This document shows, piece after piece, positions 33,359-44,599 of a stretch of 64,000 nucleotides of DNA. The notes under the pieces were generated by a model, which did not search any database, had not been told where the DNA came from, and saw only the letters and a list, made by a program, of their open reading frames with translations. The position numbers were made by a program, and so were the translations under genes. How positions within the stretch are numbered: the first letter of the stretch is position 1; the number at the start of each line of letters is the position of its first letter. The stretch is taken from contig CM064713.1 of NCBI GenBank assembly GCA_032717465.1, forward strand, positions 12,219,682-12,283,681. Direction: 5' to 3'. The stretch is from Coenobita brevimanus (Eukaryota; Arthropoda; Malacostraca; Decapoda; Coenobitidae).

Positions 33359-34440
33359 GGAAGTGGTTGGTGCCAATACCCTCTTTAGACAAAATGATCC
33401 ACAGGTATACGTGGGGAGTGATGAGAAGGGTGGGTGATGAAATGAATGAACGGAAGGCAATGATTCATTATGTGTCTGTGGATGATAGAATACAGAGGTT
33501 GGAGAAGTGGACTTTTTGACCATCACATACTGGTGGTGAAAGTCATGGTTCCAATGAAATGGAGGAGTAGGAGAAGGAAAGGACAGGAGAAAGTAGTCCT
33601 CACAAGGACGGTGGAAAGGTTGCAAAAGGATGGAAAAGAGGCAGAGTATAAGACAGAAGTGGAGGAGTGATTGGGCAAATATGATCTGGAGAAGATGAAG
33701 GACATAGAAGCTATGTGGAAGATATTCACAGAAGAAATCTGTGCGGCATGTGAGGTGGTCTGTGGGATGAAGATAAGACAAAAGGGGGTGCAAGGAACAG
33801 CATGGTGGAATGAAGAGGGGAGACAGGCTCTGGAGCAAAAGAAGAAAGCATATAGTTAGTGGATGAGGAACAGGGGCGTGGAGGAAGTTGAGAGACAATA
33901 GAGAGAGGAAGCGAGAGGTGAAAACATTAGTAAGAGAGAGTGGGAAGAGAGTGGATAAGGAATTTGGAAAGAATTTGAGTGTAATGTGGAGGAAATGTAA
34001 GAAAATGTTCTGGAAAGAGGTAAAGGGAGTTAGAGAGGGTGATAAATAAGTTGGGAAATGAAAGATAAATATGGTAGATTGCTAGTGGAGAAAGAAGAAA
34101 AAGTGAGCAGATGGAGAACCCTTTAAAAAATTGTTGAACGTAGAGAATGAAAGTAATACGTTTATAAGTGGCTGCGGAAAGGATGGGGGAAGGGAGGAGG
34201 TGAGAAGAGAGGAAGAGATCAGTAGGATGGAAGTAGTGAAAGTAATGAAGAAAGTCAAATGGGGAAAGCGCCAGGAATTGATGGAGTGTGTGGTGAAATT
34301 CTGAAGCATGAGTGAGAGATAGTAATAGAATGGATATGGAAGACATGTAGGTTGTCCTGGGAGGAAGGCAGAGTCCCGGAGTATTGGAAGGCAGGTATAA
34401 TTATTCCCTTGTACAAAGGAAAAGGGGAAAAAGAAGTGTG
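33359..34440 (+). pseudogene. LINE A2 endonuclease C-terminus, linker and RT start
   Basis: Aligns with A4 residues from the ANTYF region through ERKAMI-YVSVDDR, VQGTAWWNEE and the lysine-rich linker, to the RT entry GKAPGIDGVCGE-like block (about 34,262-34,300) and PLYKGK (about 34,408-34,425). Frameshifts and stops throughout (for example near 33,517, 33,670 and 33,857). Confidence 0.8.
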
Positions 34441-34445
34441 TTGTA

Positions 34446-35470
34446 TGTCAGGAGTCAGCGCGATTATGTAATTGAATAAACTCGTGACATCAACTTTGGT
34501 GGGAAACCGCGAATTCTAGTGGAATCCCAGTATTCATCACTCAGTCAACCGCTACGTATTCACCTGGTCGGGAGTGTTTTCAGAACAAATTTTTACTGTG
34601 TCATAAATGATCGTCATTGTGTGAGACATTAACACTTCCGCTGAGCGATTTATTATGGGCGTGTTTCACTCATTCTAGCTGTTAGCAATGTGGTTCGACA
34701 CTCGCCTCTTTCTCATGATTTGGAGTCAGTCAAGATTTGAGCGCCATTAAAGCAGGTTGGGCCCAGTGCGTAGCAGTGCCACCGTTGTCCAGTTCCTGAA
34801 TTTCCACCCAGCGTGATTGACGAGAGACTCAGCGTGTGCAGTGTCCTTCCAGTAACGACGCCCAGTCATCCGCTTTGTCCACTTTTCTGACCAGTATTTT
34901 CTTTTCGTTTTTTTCCTAGGTTTAAGAGTTAGCTTTTGAGTGAGTGCAATCTCCTTATTTTGAATTCATTTTGAAATGTAACATAAATTTATTTCTTTGT
35001 AATCAATAAATTTAAGTTCTTTTTCTCGAGCTTAATGTAATGTAAACTCGTGTTTTATTTTCCATATTAAGCTTATTTCACTTTTAGCTCCTAGATTGCA
35101 TAAACGCTTTGCTATTCATAACTGGTACTTAGGCCAGTCCTTTTGTATTAAGCTTAAAATCCGTTGTGCCAACCAGGAGTTAATGCATCAGCAAGAACCT
35201 GTTATCATTAATAGCATTAGTTATTGATTATCAGGGGTGAAGTCACTTTCTCCAGAGGCTAACAGTACTAACAAACAGCAATTGTGAGGAATTAGTCTCT
35301 GCTGTGCACTGTTGAGAAAGTTTATAAATTCTCGTCCTTAGAGAATCGGCGAAGTAAGCCGCATAAAGTAATCATTGCTTGATTTTCACAAGACAATTCA
35401 TTGTCGCTGTTCTCAGTATTACTGAAATAATATCTTTAAATACTGCATACACTTTAAAAACCCCGTGACA
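34446..35470 (+). repeat. 5' LTR of B2, 1025 bases
   Basis: TGTCAGGAGTC ... CCCCGTGACA. Contains an AATCAATAAATTTAA motif near 35,004 (candidate polyadenylation signal). Closely similar to 39,061-40,087. Confidence 0.92.
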
Positions 35471-35492
35471 ATTGGCGACCTCATTCCAGGAT
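35471..35492 (+). other. Primer-binding site of B2
   Basis: ATTGGCGACCTCATTCCAGG follows the LTR directly. TGGCGACC is complementary to the CCA end of arginine tRNAs. Element H has TGGCGACCTC at the same place. tRNA assignment is inference. Confidence 0.65.
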
Positions 35493-35737
35493 GTTAACTC
35501 CTAGCTCTAAATCTATTCACGAGATAACACTCACTCACTCAAACTTAGGTATTTATCATTAAAGTCTATAGGCACTATCATACTGGTGATTATTAATTCA
35601 TTTTTACAAATTTAATTAGGTAAAACTGGTCACCACTAACCTGTGCCTATATTCTTTATTCTCGATTATTGGCATCTTTCTCTGAAAAAATTGCAGTCAG
35701 TACTAGGTCGCTAGTTTATTTAGATTGAGTTTGTATC

Positions 35738-36949
35738 ATGGCTGCCAACGTCTGTGTACGGGAAGCTAAAGATATGGGCCTTACTGACCCAGAAAAAATC
35801 CAAAAGTACGTCCTCTCACGGTTTAATTCCAAGCAACAACGTGAGAAAGATGCTCGTGAAGAACGCGAAAGAGAACGTGAACACGAGCGAAAACAATGCG
35901 AGGAACGTGAGAGAGAACGTGAGCACGAGCGAAAACAATGTGAACTCGAGTTAGTACAAGAGCGAGAACAACGCGAATACGAGCGTGAACAACGAGACAG
36001 AGAATGAGAACACGAACGTGCCGAGCGAGAAGCACGTGAAAAACATGAACTTGAAGTGCTCAAGCTCAAGTGAGATTCCTTGGCTTCAGACACATCTGGT
36101 GCAGCTGGCCCAAGCTCCACGAGCGCTCTCCCTACACATGTTATGGCAACCCCACACATCAAGCTTCCCTCATACAAGGAAGGCGAGCAAATCGAGCCAT
36201 ACATAGCTTGTTTTGAAGACATGGCTCAACTTTACCAGCTGGATGATGCAGCTAAGCGGCTTCAGTTTCTTAGCCTGTTTGAGGGCCCTGCCCTCGATAT
36301 TCTCCACAGAATTCGTGGAGACAATCTCACGTATAAGATGATGAAGGCCGCACTCGTCAAAGCGTACGGTCTCACAGTTGACGACACCAAGAGTCAGTTC
36401 ATGAGGGCGTGTTTACAGGATAAAGAGACTGCCGTTCAGTTTCTTGAAAGGCTTACTGCTCACTTAGATGAGTGGATGGAGAAAGATGAAACTCCTTCCA
36501 CCCGTGAAGGGATAATTGACCTTATGCTGCGAACGCAGCTAGAAAAGTCGTGGCCTACTGAACTTATGACTCAGCTTAAGATCTGCCAGGTAAGAGATGC
36601 CAGCCAAATGGTGAAGAAGGCTGACGCATTCTTCACTGCATACGGGTATCAAACTCGCAAGCAGCATACCTGGAACAGTAAAGCTGATTCTGGGAAACCG
36701 TCTCAGGCTCAACCCCAGCAACAAGGCCGTTCTCAGAATAATGGCCAAGGTCCAAAACCGCAGAAGGACCAGAGGCAAAACACTCAGAATCCTGAGTGGA
36801 AGAGGTACAACAGGTACCCTAACCAGCAGCAGTATCAGCCACGCAATCAACTCTCGGGACAAACCTTTTCAGCACCAGCCCCAGTGTATCGGAGGCAGGA
36901 GGCGAACACAGCCTTCGTTCCTCAGCAGCAGCACGGCGGTCATCCCTAG
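35738..36949 (+). pseudogene. Gag of B2
   Basis: Capsid-forming Gag, 404 codons in one frame with two internal TGA stops (36,005-36,007 and 36,071-36,073). Order: N-terminus MAANVCVREAKDMG; a charged region of repeated EREREHERKQCE-type units (about residues 45-110); a serine/alanine linker; a helical capsid domain (FEDMAQLYQLDD to KKADAFFTAYGYQ) reminiscent of SCAN-like Ty3/gypsy capsids; and a glutamine/asparagine/proline-rich C-terminus. No zinc knuckle is visible. The protease lies in the +1 frame, overlapping the C-terminus. Confidence 0.82.
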
Positions 36950-38054
36950 CAGTACGGGTACTTCCCCACAGCTCACTAGTCCCACGGCAACAGTGAACCC
37001 CCCTCCACAGATGGCCAATGCTCCATCTCCCCAGGCAGTGAGTACGACCCCTCGAGCATCTAATTCACAGGGCACCATGTTTGCCGCATCATTTATTCAG
37101 CAGCCTAATCAGTGGCTAGCTGCTTCCTCCACAGGCCCTCCCACAGGTGACAGTGCCTTTCTTGTTCAGCCAGGGTTTGTGGGAGCCATTCCTGTGAAGG
37201 TCCTGAGAGACAATGGTTCCTCAGGTTGCTCTGTCAGGCAGAGTCTTGTTCGGCATGAGGAGTACACAGGTTGACAGATCCAAGCTAACCTTATTGATGG
37301 ATCAGTGAGATTGTTCCCTGAGGCACTTATCCAGGTGGCATCTCCATTTTACACTGGTATGACACTCGCAGTTGTCATGCCAGAACCTTTATTTGACCTA
37401 ATCATAGGCAATATTCCAGGTGCCAAGCACAGTTGCACCATAGATGACGCTACTCAGACTTTGGCTACAGTAACACAAGCCATGGCTAAGGCTCCAGACT
37501 GTGTCACCCCGGTGACCATTGAATCGCCGCAAGATCTGATGTGTACCCAAGTTGTTGTTCAAGAACAGCATTCTGACCCGACACTTGCTGCCGTGCGAAA
37601 GAAACAAAAGGGTAGAGTGATAAAGTATTCACGGGGAGGTCAAGCCAAGTTCCTTCGCAAACAAGGACGGCTGTACCGTGAGTCACGAACACCCCAGGGC
37701 GAGGTTTGATTGCAGTTTGTCGTTCCTGCTAACCACCTAGCAGTGTTAGAATGGGGTCATTGTTCAACCTCAGGAGGTCACATGGGCAAAAGGAAGACCA
37801 AGGGCCATATCTGAGCTGACTTTTTCTGGCCAGGGATGGGACGAGAAATAGATAGTTTTGTGCGTTCCTGCAGTGTGTGTCCACGTACCACTAATCAGGG
37901 ACATGTCCTTCCTGTGCCGTTTGAACCGACACCCATAATCTTTGAAGCAATTGAAAGAGAGGGCAGTGGTAATGTGGGTGCAGACCTGACATCTAGCCCT
38001 TTGGTCCCACAGGACACAGTATGTCCAGGGCCTGTATATACATGTATACCGTAA
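36950..38054 (+). pseudogene. Protease and integrase zinc-finger region of B2
   Basis: The pol frame (36,741-37,274, then 37,305-37,709) gives VKVLRDNGSSG (protease active site with DNG), a TGA at 37,272-37,274, FDLIIGNIPGA, a linker with DPTLAAVRKKQ and a beta-rich GGQAKFLRKQGRLY segment. After TGA at 37,707-37,709 the integrase zinc-finger follows (HCSTSGGHMGK, FFWPGMG, CSVCPRTT, about 37,757-37,895), partly open as 37,836-38,054. Integrase core, RT and RNase H do not follow. Protease leading straight into integrase is the Gmr1-like order, as in H. Confidence 0.78.
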
Positions 38055-39060
38055 GTTAAGGGGGAAGTTTGAGAACCCCGCAGAGACAGTCCGAGGCTGT
38101 GTATGAATTACCTTGTGGAACGTCTCAAGCTGTGGGCCTCTGAGAGGATTCCCGGAGAATGCACATTATACACATGAGTGTTCACACCCACGGTGGGTGT
38201 TAAAATGTGACCTGCCCAAGATTGCGTAGGGATTCTCAGCTTCCTAATGTTAATTGTAAGTGTAGAGTTAGTTTAACCAGTAAACTGGGTTCCATTAGCG
38301 AATCGCAGCGTTTGATGTCCTGCACAGACGCCCAGTCTTTTTGCTCATGACCACGTTCCCTGGTTAATTTAGCGAATTGCAGCGTATGATGTCCTGCACA
38401 AACGCCCAGTCTTTTTGCTAATTAGGTATAGGGTTTAACCAGTAAACTAGGTCAGTGTTTGATGTCTTGCAGAAACGCCTTGACTACGTTTCCTGGTTAA
38501 TAATGTAAATAGTGTACTTTTTGTAACATAAGTACTGATTGCTAGGCAGAGAGAGAGAAATGACACTTTTGATGCTCCACCTTGATTGTTTTCGCAGGTG
38601 CAGCTGGCGGGTGCAGCATTGCCGTGCAGAACAGCTGATCGTCCCTGACGCATGATGCCGCCTCTTCTCTTCTGCCTCGTCGTCATCATTTACTATTGAT
38701 TTGCATTATGTAATTTTACATGTAGGTACAGTTACATCACAACTGTCACACCTACACCGTGTATTACATACATCACGCTACATAACAATTAGTTGTTAAT
38801 GTAGATGTAGTGAACTTTTCACTCAGTTTGACCTGAGTACAGGATTTTTCACCATCGTCATGGAGTTTTTCCCTCAAGCTTGCTTCTATTAACATAAATA
38901 CGAGTTTTTTTTGCTCACGGGCAACTGTGACTTTCTCCTGTAGCAGGATAGCACACACACACCACAGTGCAAATCTTGTGAGACTGAGTTAGGATTTATA
39001 TGTATGTATATTGAAATTTTTTTTCTGAAGAAAAAAAATTTTGATTTTCATGGGGCATAA
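38055..39060 (+). other. 3' non-coding part of B2 with tandem repeats
   Basis: Contains two near-identical units at about 38,297-38,430 (TTAGCGAATTGCAGCGT-like, GATGTCCTGCACA, ACGCCCAGTCTTTTTGCT) and a third partial unit (38,450-38,500). Ends TTTTCATGGGGCATAA before the 3' LTR, the probable polypurine primer region. Confidence 0.65.
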
Positions 39061-40087
39061 TGTCATGAGTCGGCACGATTATGTAATTGAATAAACTCTT
39101 GACATCAACTTTGGTGGGAAACCATGAATTCTAGTGGAATCCAAGTATTCATCACTCAGTCAACCGCTACGTATTCACCCGGTCGGGAGTGTTTTCAGAA
39201 CAAATTTTCACTGTGTCATAAATGATCGTCTTTGTGCGAGACATTAGCACTTCCACTAAGCGATTTATTATGGGCGTGTTTCGCTCATTCTAGCCGTTAT
39301 CAATGCAGTTCAACACTCGCCCCTTTCTGACGATTTGAAGTCAGTCAAGATTTGAGCGCCATGAAAGCAGGTTGGGCCCAGTGCGTAGCAGTGCCGCCGT
39401 TGTCCAGTTCCTGAATTTCCACCTAGCGTGATTGGCGAGAGACTCAGCGTGTGCAGTGTCCTTCCAGTAACGACGCCCAGTCATCCGCTTTGTCCACTTT
39501 TCTGACCAGTATTTTCTTTTCGTTTTTTTCCTAAGTTTAAGAGTTAGCTTTTGAGTGAGTGCAATCTCCTTATTTTGAATTCATTTTGAAATGTAACGTA
39601 AATTTATTTCTTTGTAATCAATAAATTTAACAGTTCATTTTCTCGAGCTTAATGTAATGTAAACTCGTGTTTTATTTTTCATATTAAGCTTATTTCACTT
39701 ATAGCTCCTAGTTTGCATAAATGATTTGCGATTCATAACTGGTACTTATGCCAGTCCTTTTGTATTAATTTTAAAATCCGTTGTGCCAACCAGGAGTTAA
39801 TGCATCAGCAAGAATCTGTTATCATTAATAGCATTAGTTATTGATTGTCAGGGGTGAAGTCACTTTCTCCAGAGGCTAACAGTACTAACAAACAGCAATT
39901 GTGAGGAATTAGTCTCTGCTGTGTACTGTTGAGAAAGTTTATAAATTCTCATCCTTAGAGAATCGGCGAAGTATGCCGGCATAAAGTAATCATTGCTTGA
40001 TTTTCACAAGACAGTTCAATGTCGCTGTTCTCAGTATTATTGAATAATATCCTTTAATATTTCGTATACTCGAAAAACCCCGTGACA
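39061..40087 (+). repeat. 3' LTR of B2, 1027 bases
   Basis: TGTCATGAGTC ... CCCCGTGACA, followed by the TTGTA target duplicate and LINE A sequence (TTGTAATCATAAGGGC). Confidence 0.92.
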
Positions 40088-41400
40088 TTGTAATCATAAG
40101 GGCATTTGTCTTCTTAGTGTAAGAGGAAAAGTATATGATATGATACTTATCGACAGAGTTAGCGAAAAAGCAGAGGAATTAGTTGGAAATGAATAGGGAG
40201 GTTTTGGGAAGGGAAAAGGTTGTGTAGATCTGATATTCATTCTTAGGTATTTAGTGGAAAGTTTCTAGAGAGAGGAAAGAAGTTGTAAGCAGCCTTGATG
40301 GATTTGGAGAAAGCATATGACAGGGTGGATATACAAGGAATGTGGAAAGTATTAGGGATATATGGAGCAATTGGGACGTTGCTGCATACCGTGAAGAGTA
40401 TGTATGAGGGAGCAATGGCTGCAGTGTGTGTGGATAATGAACTGAGTGTTTTTTGCTATTTGAATGTTGGATTGAAACAGGGATGTGTCATGTCCCCACT
40501 GTTGTTCACTCTGTATGTGGATTGGGTTATAAAAGAGGTATAAGGTAGGGCAGTGGATGTTTGAGTGACCCTAATGAGAGAGGAGAGTGTTTGGAAACTC
40601 CCTTTACTGTTGTATGCAGATGATACTTTATTGTTTAGTGACGACGAAGGGGAACTGCAAGGCTTGGTGAATGAGTTTGAGAGTGTGAGTGTATAAGAAA
40701 TGGAATTTAAAAATGAATGTAAGGGAAGAGTAAAGTTATGGTCCTCGAGAGAAATGAAGCCACTGAATGTACAGTGAGGCTGGATGAGGAGGAAATGTAA
40801 GATGTGAGTGCGTTTAAGTATTTGGGTAGTGTGATGAGTAAGGATGGAAGTTTAGAGGGTGAAGTGTCTGAAAGCGTACAACAGGGAACAAAAGGTTGCT
40901 GGTTCCTTGAAAGTAATGATAAGGAACAGTGAAGTGATCATCAAAGTAAAAAAGTTGCTGCATGACAGAATTGTAATACCAACCCTAACGTATGGAAGTG
41001 AAGCTTGAATCTTGTTGGAAGGACTCAAGCCAAGAGTGACAGTAGGGGAAATGAGTTATGTGAGAGGCACATACGGAGGTCCGTGGAGAGACAGATTGAC
41101 AAATGAGGAGGTGAAGGAGCATTCTGGTGTGGATGTTGAGGTGATGGAAATCGTTAGGAGAAATACACTGAGGTGGTTTGGCCATGTGGAGAAGATGGAG
41201 AGTGAGAGACTAACGAGGACAGCGTATGCGAGTGAGGTGGAGGGGGAAGAAGGAATGGGAGGCCGATGATGAGATGGAGGGATGGAGTGGAGAGGTATAT
41301 GACAGAGGAGGGTGTGAGCTGGGAGCAGGGCAGTGAAATGGCGTTAGACAGGGCGACATGGAGGCGATTTTTTATGGCCACCCTTTACGGTATTGACGTG
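40088..41400 (+). pseudogene. LINE A2 RT and C-terminal domain
   Basis: Continues the RT after the B2 insert: motif A LMDLEKAYDRV (about 40,294-40,325), GLKQGCVMSPLLF (about 40,470-40,508), the catalytic YADD-like block (LLYADDTLL, about 40,608-40,635), then the C-terminal LRWFGHVEKMESERL domain (41,165-41,215). Stops (for example 40,541) and frameshifts make it dead. Confidence 0.85.
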
Positions 41401-41444
41401 TCTGGCAATTGATAGACAGATACTGTAGATAGTGTCTCCTATAG

Positions 41445-42100
41445 AATTGTTAACTGCACAATTAAATGATGCTTCCACAGTGGTAATCCAATCATCCCAG
41501 TTTGCATAATTCTCATTGAGTACCGTATGTGGTGTAGTACACCTAACTTTTTTTATTGTCTCTCTACCAATCCATTGGGAGCTGGGTGATAGGGGAAAAA
41601 AAAAACATTAACCTTTATTTTTATTGTATTGTTTACTTGCTTCCTGTAAAGTTCACAGTTTAATTCTCCACCATTATCACTTATTAACACCTTTGGTGTG
41701 GTGAACCTACAGATAACATTATCTATATTACCCGCACGACTGTTTCTGCTGTCTAATCCTTAACTGGAACCAAAATCACATATCGTGAGAAATGATCTGT
41801 AGCAACAAAACGATATTGATTATGAATGTTAGTTAAGGGTAGCTTAAGTAAGTCAACCGCGATAACGTCTCATGGTTGCTCAGTCACAGGATATTTTCCC
41901 ATGGGTGCAGGTCTTAACATGTAACCTTTGTGCTTCGCACGTGATTCACATCTGTCAATGTGATCGTGTATGTCTTTGCATAACGATGGCCAATAATATG
42001 ACATTGAGGCCTGTCTGACTGTCTTACCTATGCCAGGATGCCCTGCATGTGACCTATCGTGTATTATCCTCAAAGTATGAAGTATCATTTTGTTAGGAGT
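41445..42100 (-). pseudogene. Integrase zinc finger and core of E2
   Basis: Minus-strand. 41,870-42,088 holds the zinc-finger region (HDRSHAGHPGIGKT, YYWPSL); the second cysteine of C-x-x-C reads R (CESR). Below 41,880 a decayed catalytic core follows with a VDLL block (first D), an SDNGGE-like block in shifted frame and ANWDDWI just before the LINE A2 junction. Confidence 0.72.
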
Positions 42101-42399
42101 AACTAACTGCCTAATATTTCGTATATGATTTACTTGTCATGGATTTACCCTATATAAGGTATTGTTTACTAATGTGAATTGTTCAAGTGGTACATGTAGT
42201 TTGGGTAGTGGTATGTTGTCGTCTGATTCCTACTGATATATAACTTTAGACTGTATTGTGTATCTCTTTGTGCTTATGAGATTTCTTCATTACTGGGGAT
42301 TGTTTCTTCATTGTTGGGGAGTGGTTCCTTTTGACCTACTTGAGGGACATTTGTTGGTGGATTTCGTGATAAGGCATCTGCTGCCATATTCACGTTTTA

Positions 42400-43376
42400 A
42401 GTAATGAATATTTACATTGTAATTCTGGACTGTACCTTTACTTTACTTTTTAAGTAATGAATATTTACATTGTAGTTCTGGACTGTACAATTCCATCTTG
42501 CTGTCCTACCAGTGAGAAGTTTTCCTGAAACATGCTTAAGATCAGAACAGAGGTGAATTTCGTAACCATATAAACGATCACGAAATTTTTGCAGTGCAAA
42601 TATTACTGCGAGGGCTTCGAGATTTGAGGCACAATAATTTCTCTCTGCTCCTTTGGTTTGTCTACTGGCAAATGCAATTAGTTTATATTTGCCATGTTTA
42701 TCTTCTTGCATCAATACAGCTCCTAATCCTTTAAGTTAGGCCTCTTTGCTAATTATGAATGGTTTACTAAAGGTTGGATAGTTATGCCAAGCAAGGTGCA
42801 CAGGTTAGCTTAACTTTTGAATTATTAAAAGCTATCTTTTGCCCATCTTCTCACTGAAATATAGCTTGTTTCTTCGGGTAGTAGAATAATGGCTCCACTA
42901 TATTAGAAAATCCTTGTATAAAAGAGCTGTAATTTCCTGCTAGTCCTAGGAACAATCATACTTCATCCACATTCGAGGGTTCAGGGAAATCCCATACTGC
43001 TTTTATTTTTTCATCTGAGGTATAGATAACCTCTGGATGCAGCCTATGCTTAGGAGTCTCATTTCTTCAAATTTTACATTTAGACACCTTAATTTTTAAT
43101 TCAGCATTAGCTAACCTGTTTAGGAGCTGGTCTAATTTCTGTAAATGCTCTTCTGTTGTTTTTGTTGCAGTCATAATGTCATGCAGATAAACTAAAATTC
43201 CATCACCTAGCATCCCTAATTACGCACTATTCATTAATCGTTGGAAAGTGCCTGTAGCCGTGCGAAACCCCATTGGCGTTCTTCGGTACTGAAAAGGACC
43301 ACTATTTGTAGAAAATCTGTGTATTTAAGTGATTCTTCATATAACTCTATCTAGTAATAGCCACTGTGCAAGTGAA
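42400..43376 (-). pseudogene. RT (partial) and RNase H of E2
   Basis: RT begins at motif A (LHSGYY, about 43,350-43,376) directly at the 5' LTR, continues with PMGFRTATGTFQRLM (about 43,215-43,275) and the catalytic box, which reads YLHD instead of Y-x-DD (about 43,165-43,190). RNase H follows at 42,412-42,714 (SRQTKGAERNYCASNLEALAV, then LCSDLKH where a TDH-type block is expected). Stops in both domains. Confidence 0.8.
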
Positions 43377-43580
43377 GGTGAGTTATAGACATTGTTGGGT
43401 TACAGGATTTATTGTGACACAGTTATATTGTGGCGTAATGGACAGAGTGACGGACCCAAGTATTTTCAGCGTGATAGCGAACCTCCTACGCTGTCCTATG
43501 TCTTCAATCCCCTTCTGCCTTCTCTGGTCTCTTCTGGCTTTCTGACTGCCATACCTGATTTCTAGGAATATATACTGCCC

Positions 43581-43622
<42 letters not shown>

Positions 43623-43830
43623 GTTTAGTACTTTTCCGTCCACATGCGCTGACTGGCTTTCGTCAGATACCCCAAGTGATCGTCTGTTACCCCATGTCAT
43701 CCTCAGCGTGTTTGAACACTAGACACTGCATACTGTGCAAGTGGTACATATTGTGCTATGATGTATACTAATGTCTGTAACTATATATGCCTATAACTAT
43801 TATATATTGCGCTGTGACATATTAATGCCT
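43377..43830 (-). repeat. 5' LTR of E2
   Basis: Matches the 3' LTR (30,461-30,983) block by block; outer end ...CATATTAATGCCT. Contains (TG)n at 43,582-43,619. Confidence 0.85.
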
Positions 43831-44244
43831 ATATAATCTGGTTTATGGATTTTTCAAATATTAAAATTGTTTTACTTACTTCTGTTCATTTTTTTTTTTT
43901 TTTTCAGCTTTGGAAACGCTGTAAATTGAAGGCTATATTTACCTCCAGTTCTGAAGGAATCTCTAAAACTTAACAAAGTCATCTTGTAGAGGCAGCAATA
44001 CAATAAACAGTGTCTTTGTCATATTGATGAAGGAGTTTGGGTGAGTGCTAAAGACTACACACTTTTAAGTACGTGAGGATGGGAGAATAAGTAGGTTAAC
44101 AGAATGGGTGTCAGAAGAAGTAAATGAGTGGAATAAAAGTAGCCAGAAAGATGATGGTACGGCAGAATATCGTAAATACAGAAGAGAGAAAATAAAGAAC
44201 TAGACTAGATATGTAGGAAAAAAGAGACAATAAATATGAATAAG

Positions 44245-44284
<40 letters not shown>

Positions 44285-44398
44285 AAGTGAGAGAGACAAA
44301 AAAATAATTATATTAACATCCGCTGACTCCTGCGACTTACTCTACCCTGAATAAAATCGTCTTGTTTTTAACCCGTACAAACAACTTATATAAACCAA
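43831..44398. other. Spacer, purine-rich, no gene
   Basis: No domain recognised. T-run at 43,891-43,905 and (GA)n at about 44,250-44,277. Composition resembles 9,940-10,800. Confidence 0.5.
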
Positions 44399-44496
44399 CA
44401 TGTAGAGGTGTATAGTATGTAGGAGGACTACTGGGCCTTGGAAGCAGGCTGTGAAGCCTATCCTCAGAGCTGGATACAGAAAACGAAAAAAAAAAT
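44399..44496 (+). mobile_element. 3' fragment of the tRNA-derived SINE family
   Basis: ACATGTAGAGGTGTATAGTA ... GCAGGCTGTGAAGCCTAT plus an A-rich end matches the tail of the SINE at 19,860-19,958; the tRNA-like head is missing. Confidence 0.75.
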
Positions 44497-44599
44497 CTAG
44501 AATTCCGGAATCATGAGAAGGTTTAGAAGAAGAAGAATGAAGCCATTATTTTGGGATGTAATAATAACTTTCATGATCGCACATTCCCTTGTACTTTAT

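Larger units (their letters stand above)
34446..40087 (+). mobile_element. LTR retrotransposon B2, internally deleted but with both LTRs
   Basis: A 5,642-base element inserted in LINE A2 with exact 5-base duplications TTGTA (34,441-34,445 and 40,088-40,092). LTRs start TGTCA and end TGACA and are closely similar. Internal order: primer-binding site, gag, protease, integrase zinc finger, a non-coding 3' part with tandem repeats, purine tract. Integrase core, RT and RNase H are missing at the same place as in B1, so this deleted structure was itself copied. Confidence 0.9.
33359..41431 (+). mobile_element. LINE A2 (plus), split by LTR element B2
   Basis: LINE A copy inserted in E2 with an exact 13-base target duplication. 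It starts inside the endonuclease (GLVANT block, 33,362 on) and runs to the pre-RT linker and RT start (to 34,445), is interrupted by B2 (34,446-40,087), and resumes at 40,088 to the 3' end with degenerate GACAGATA-type repeats (41,410-41,431). 5'-truncated relative to A4. Confidence 0.9.
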
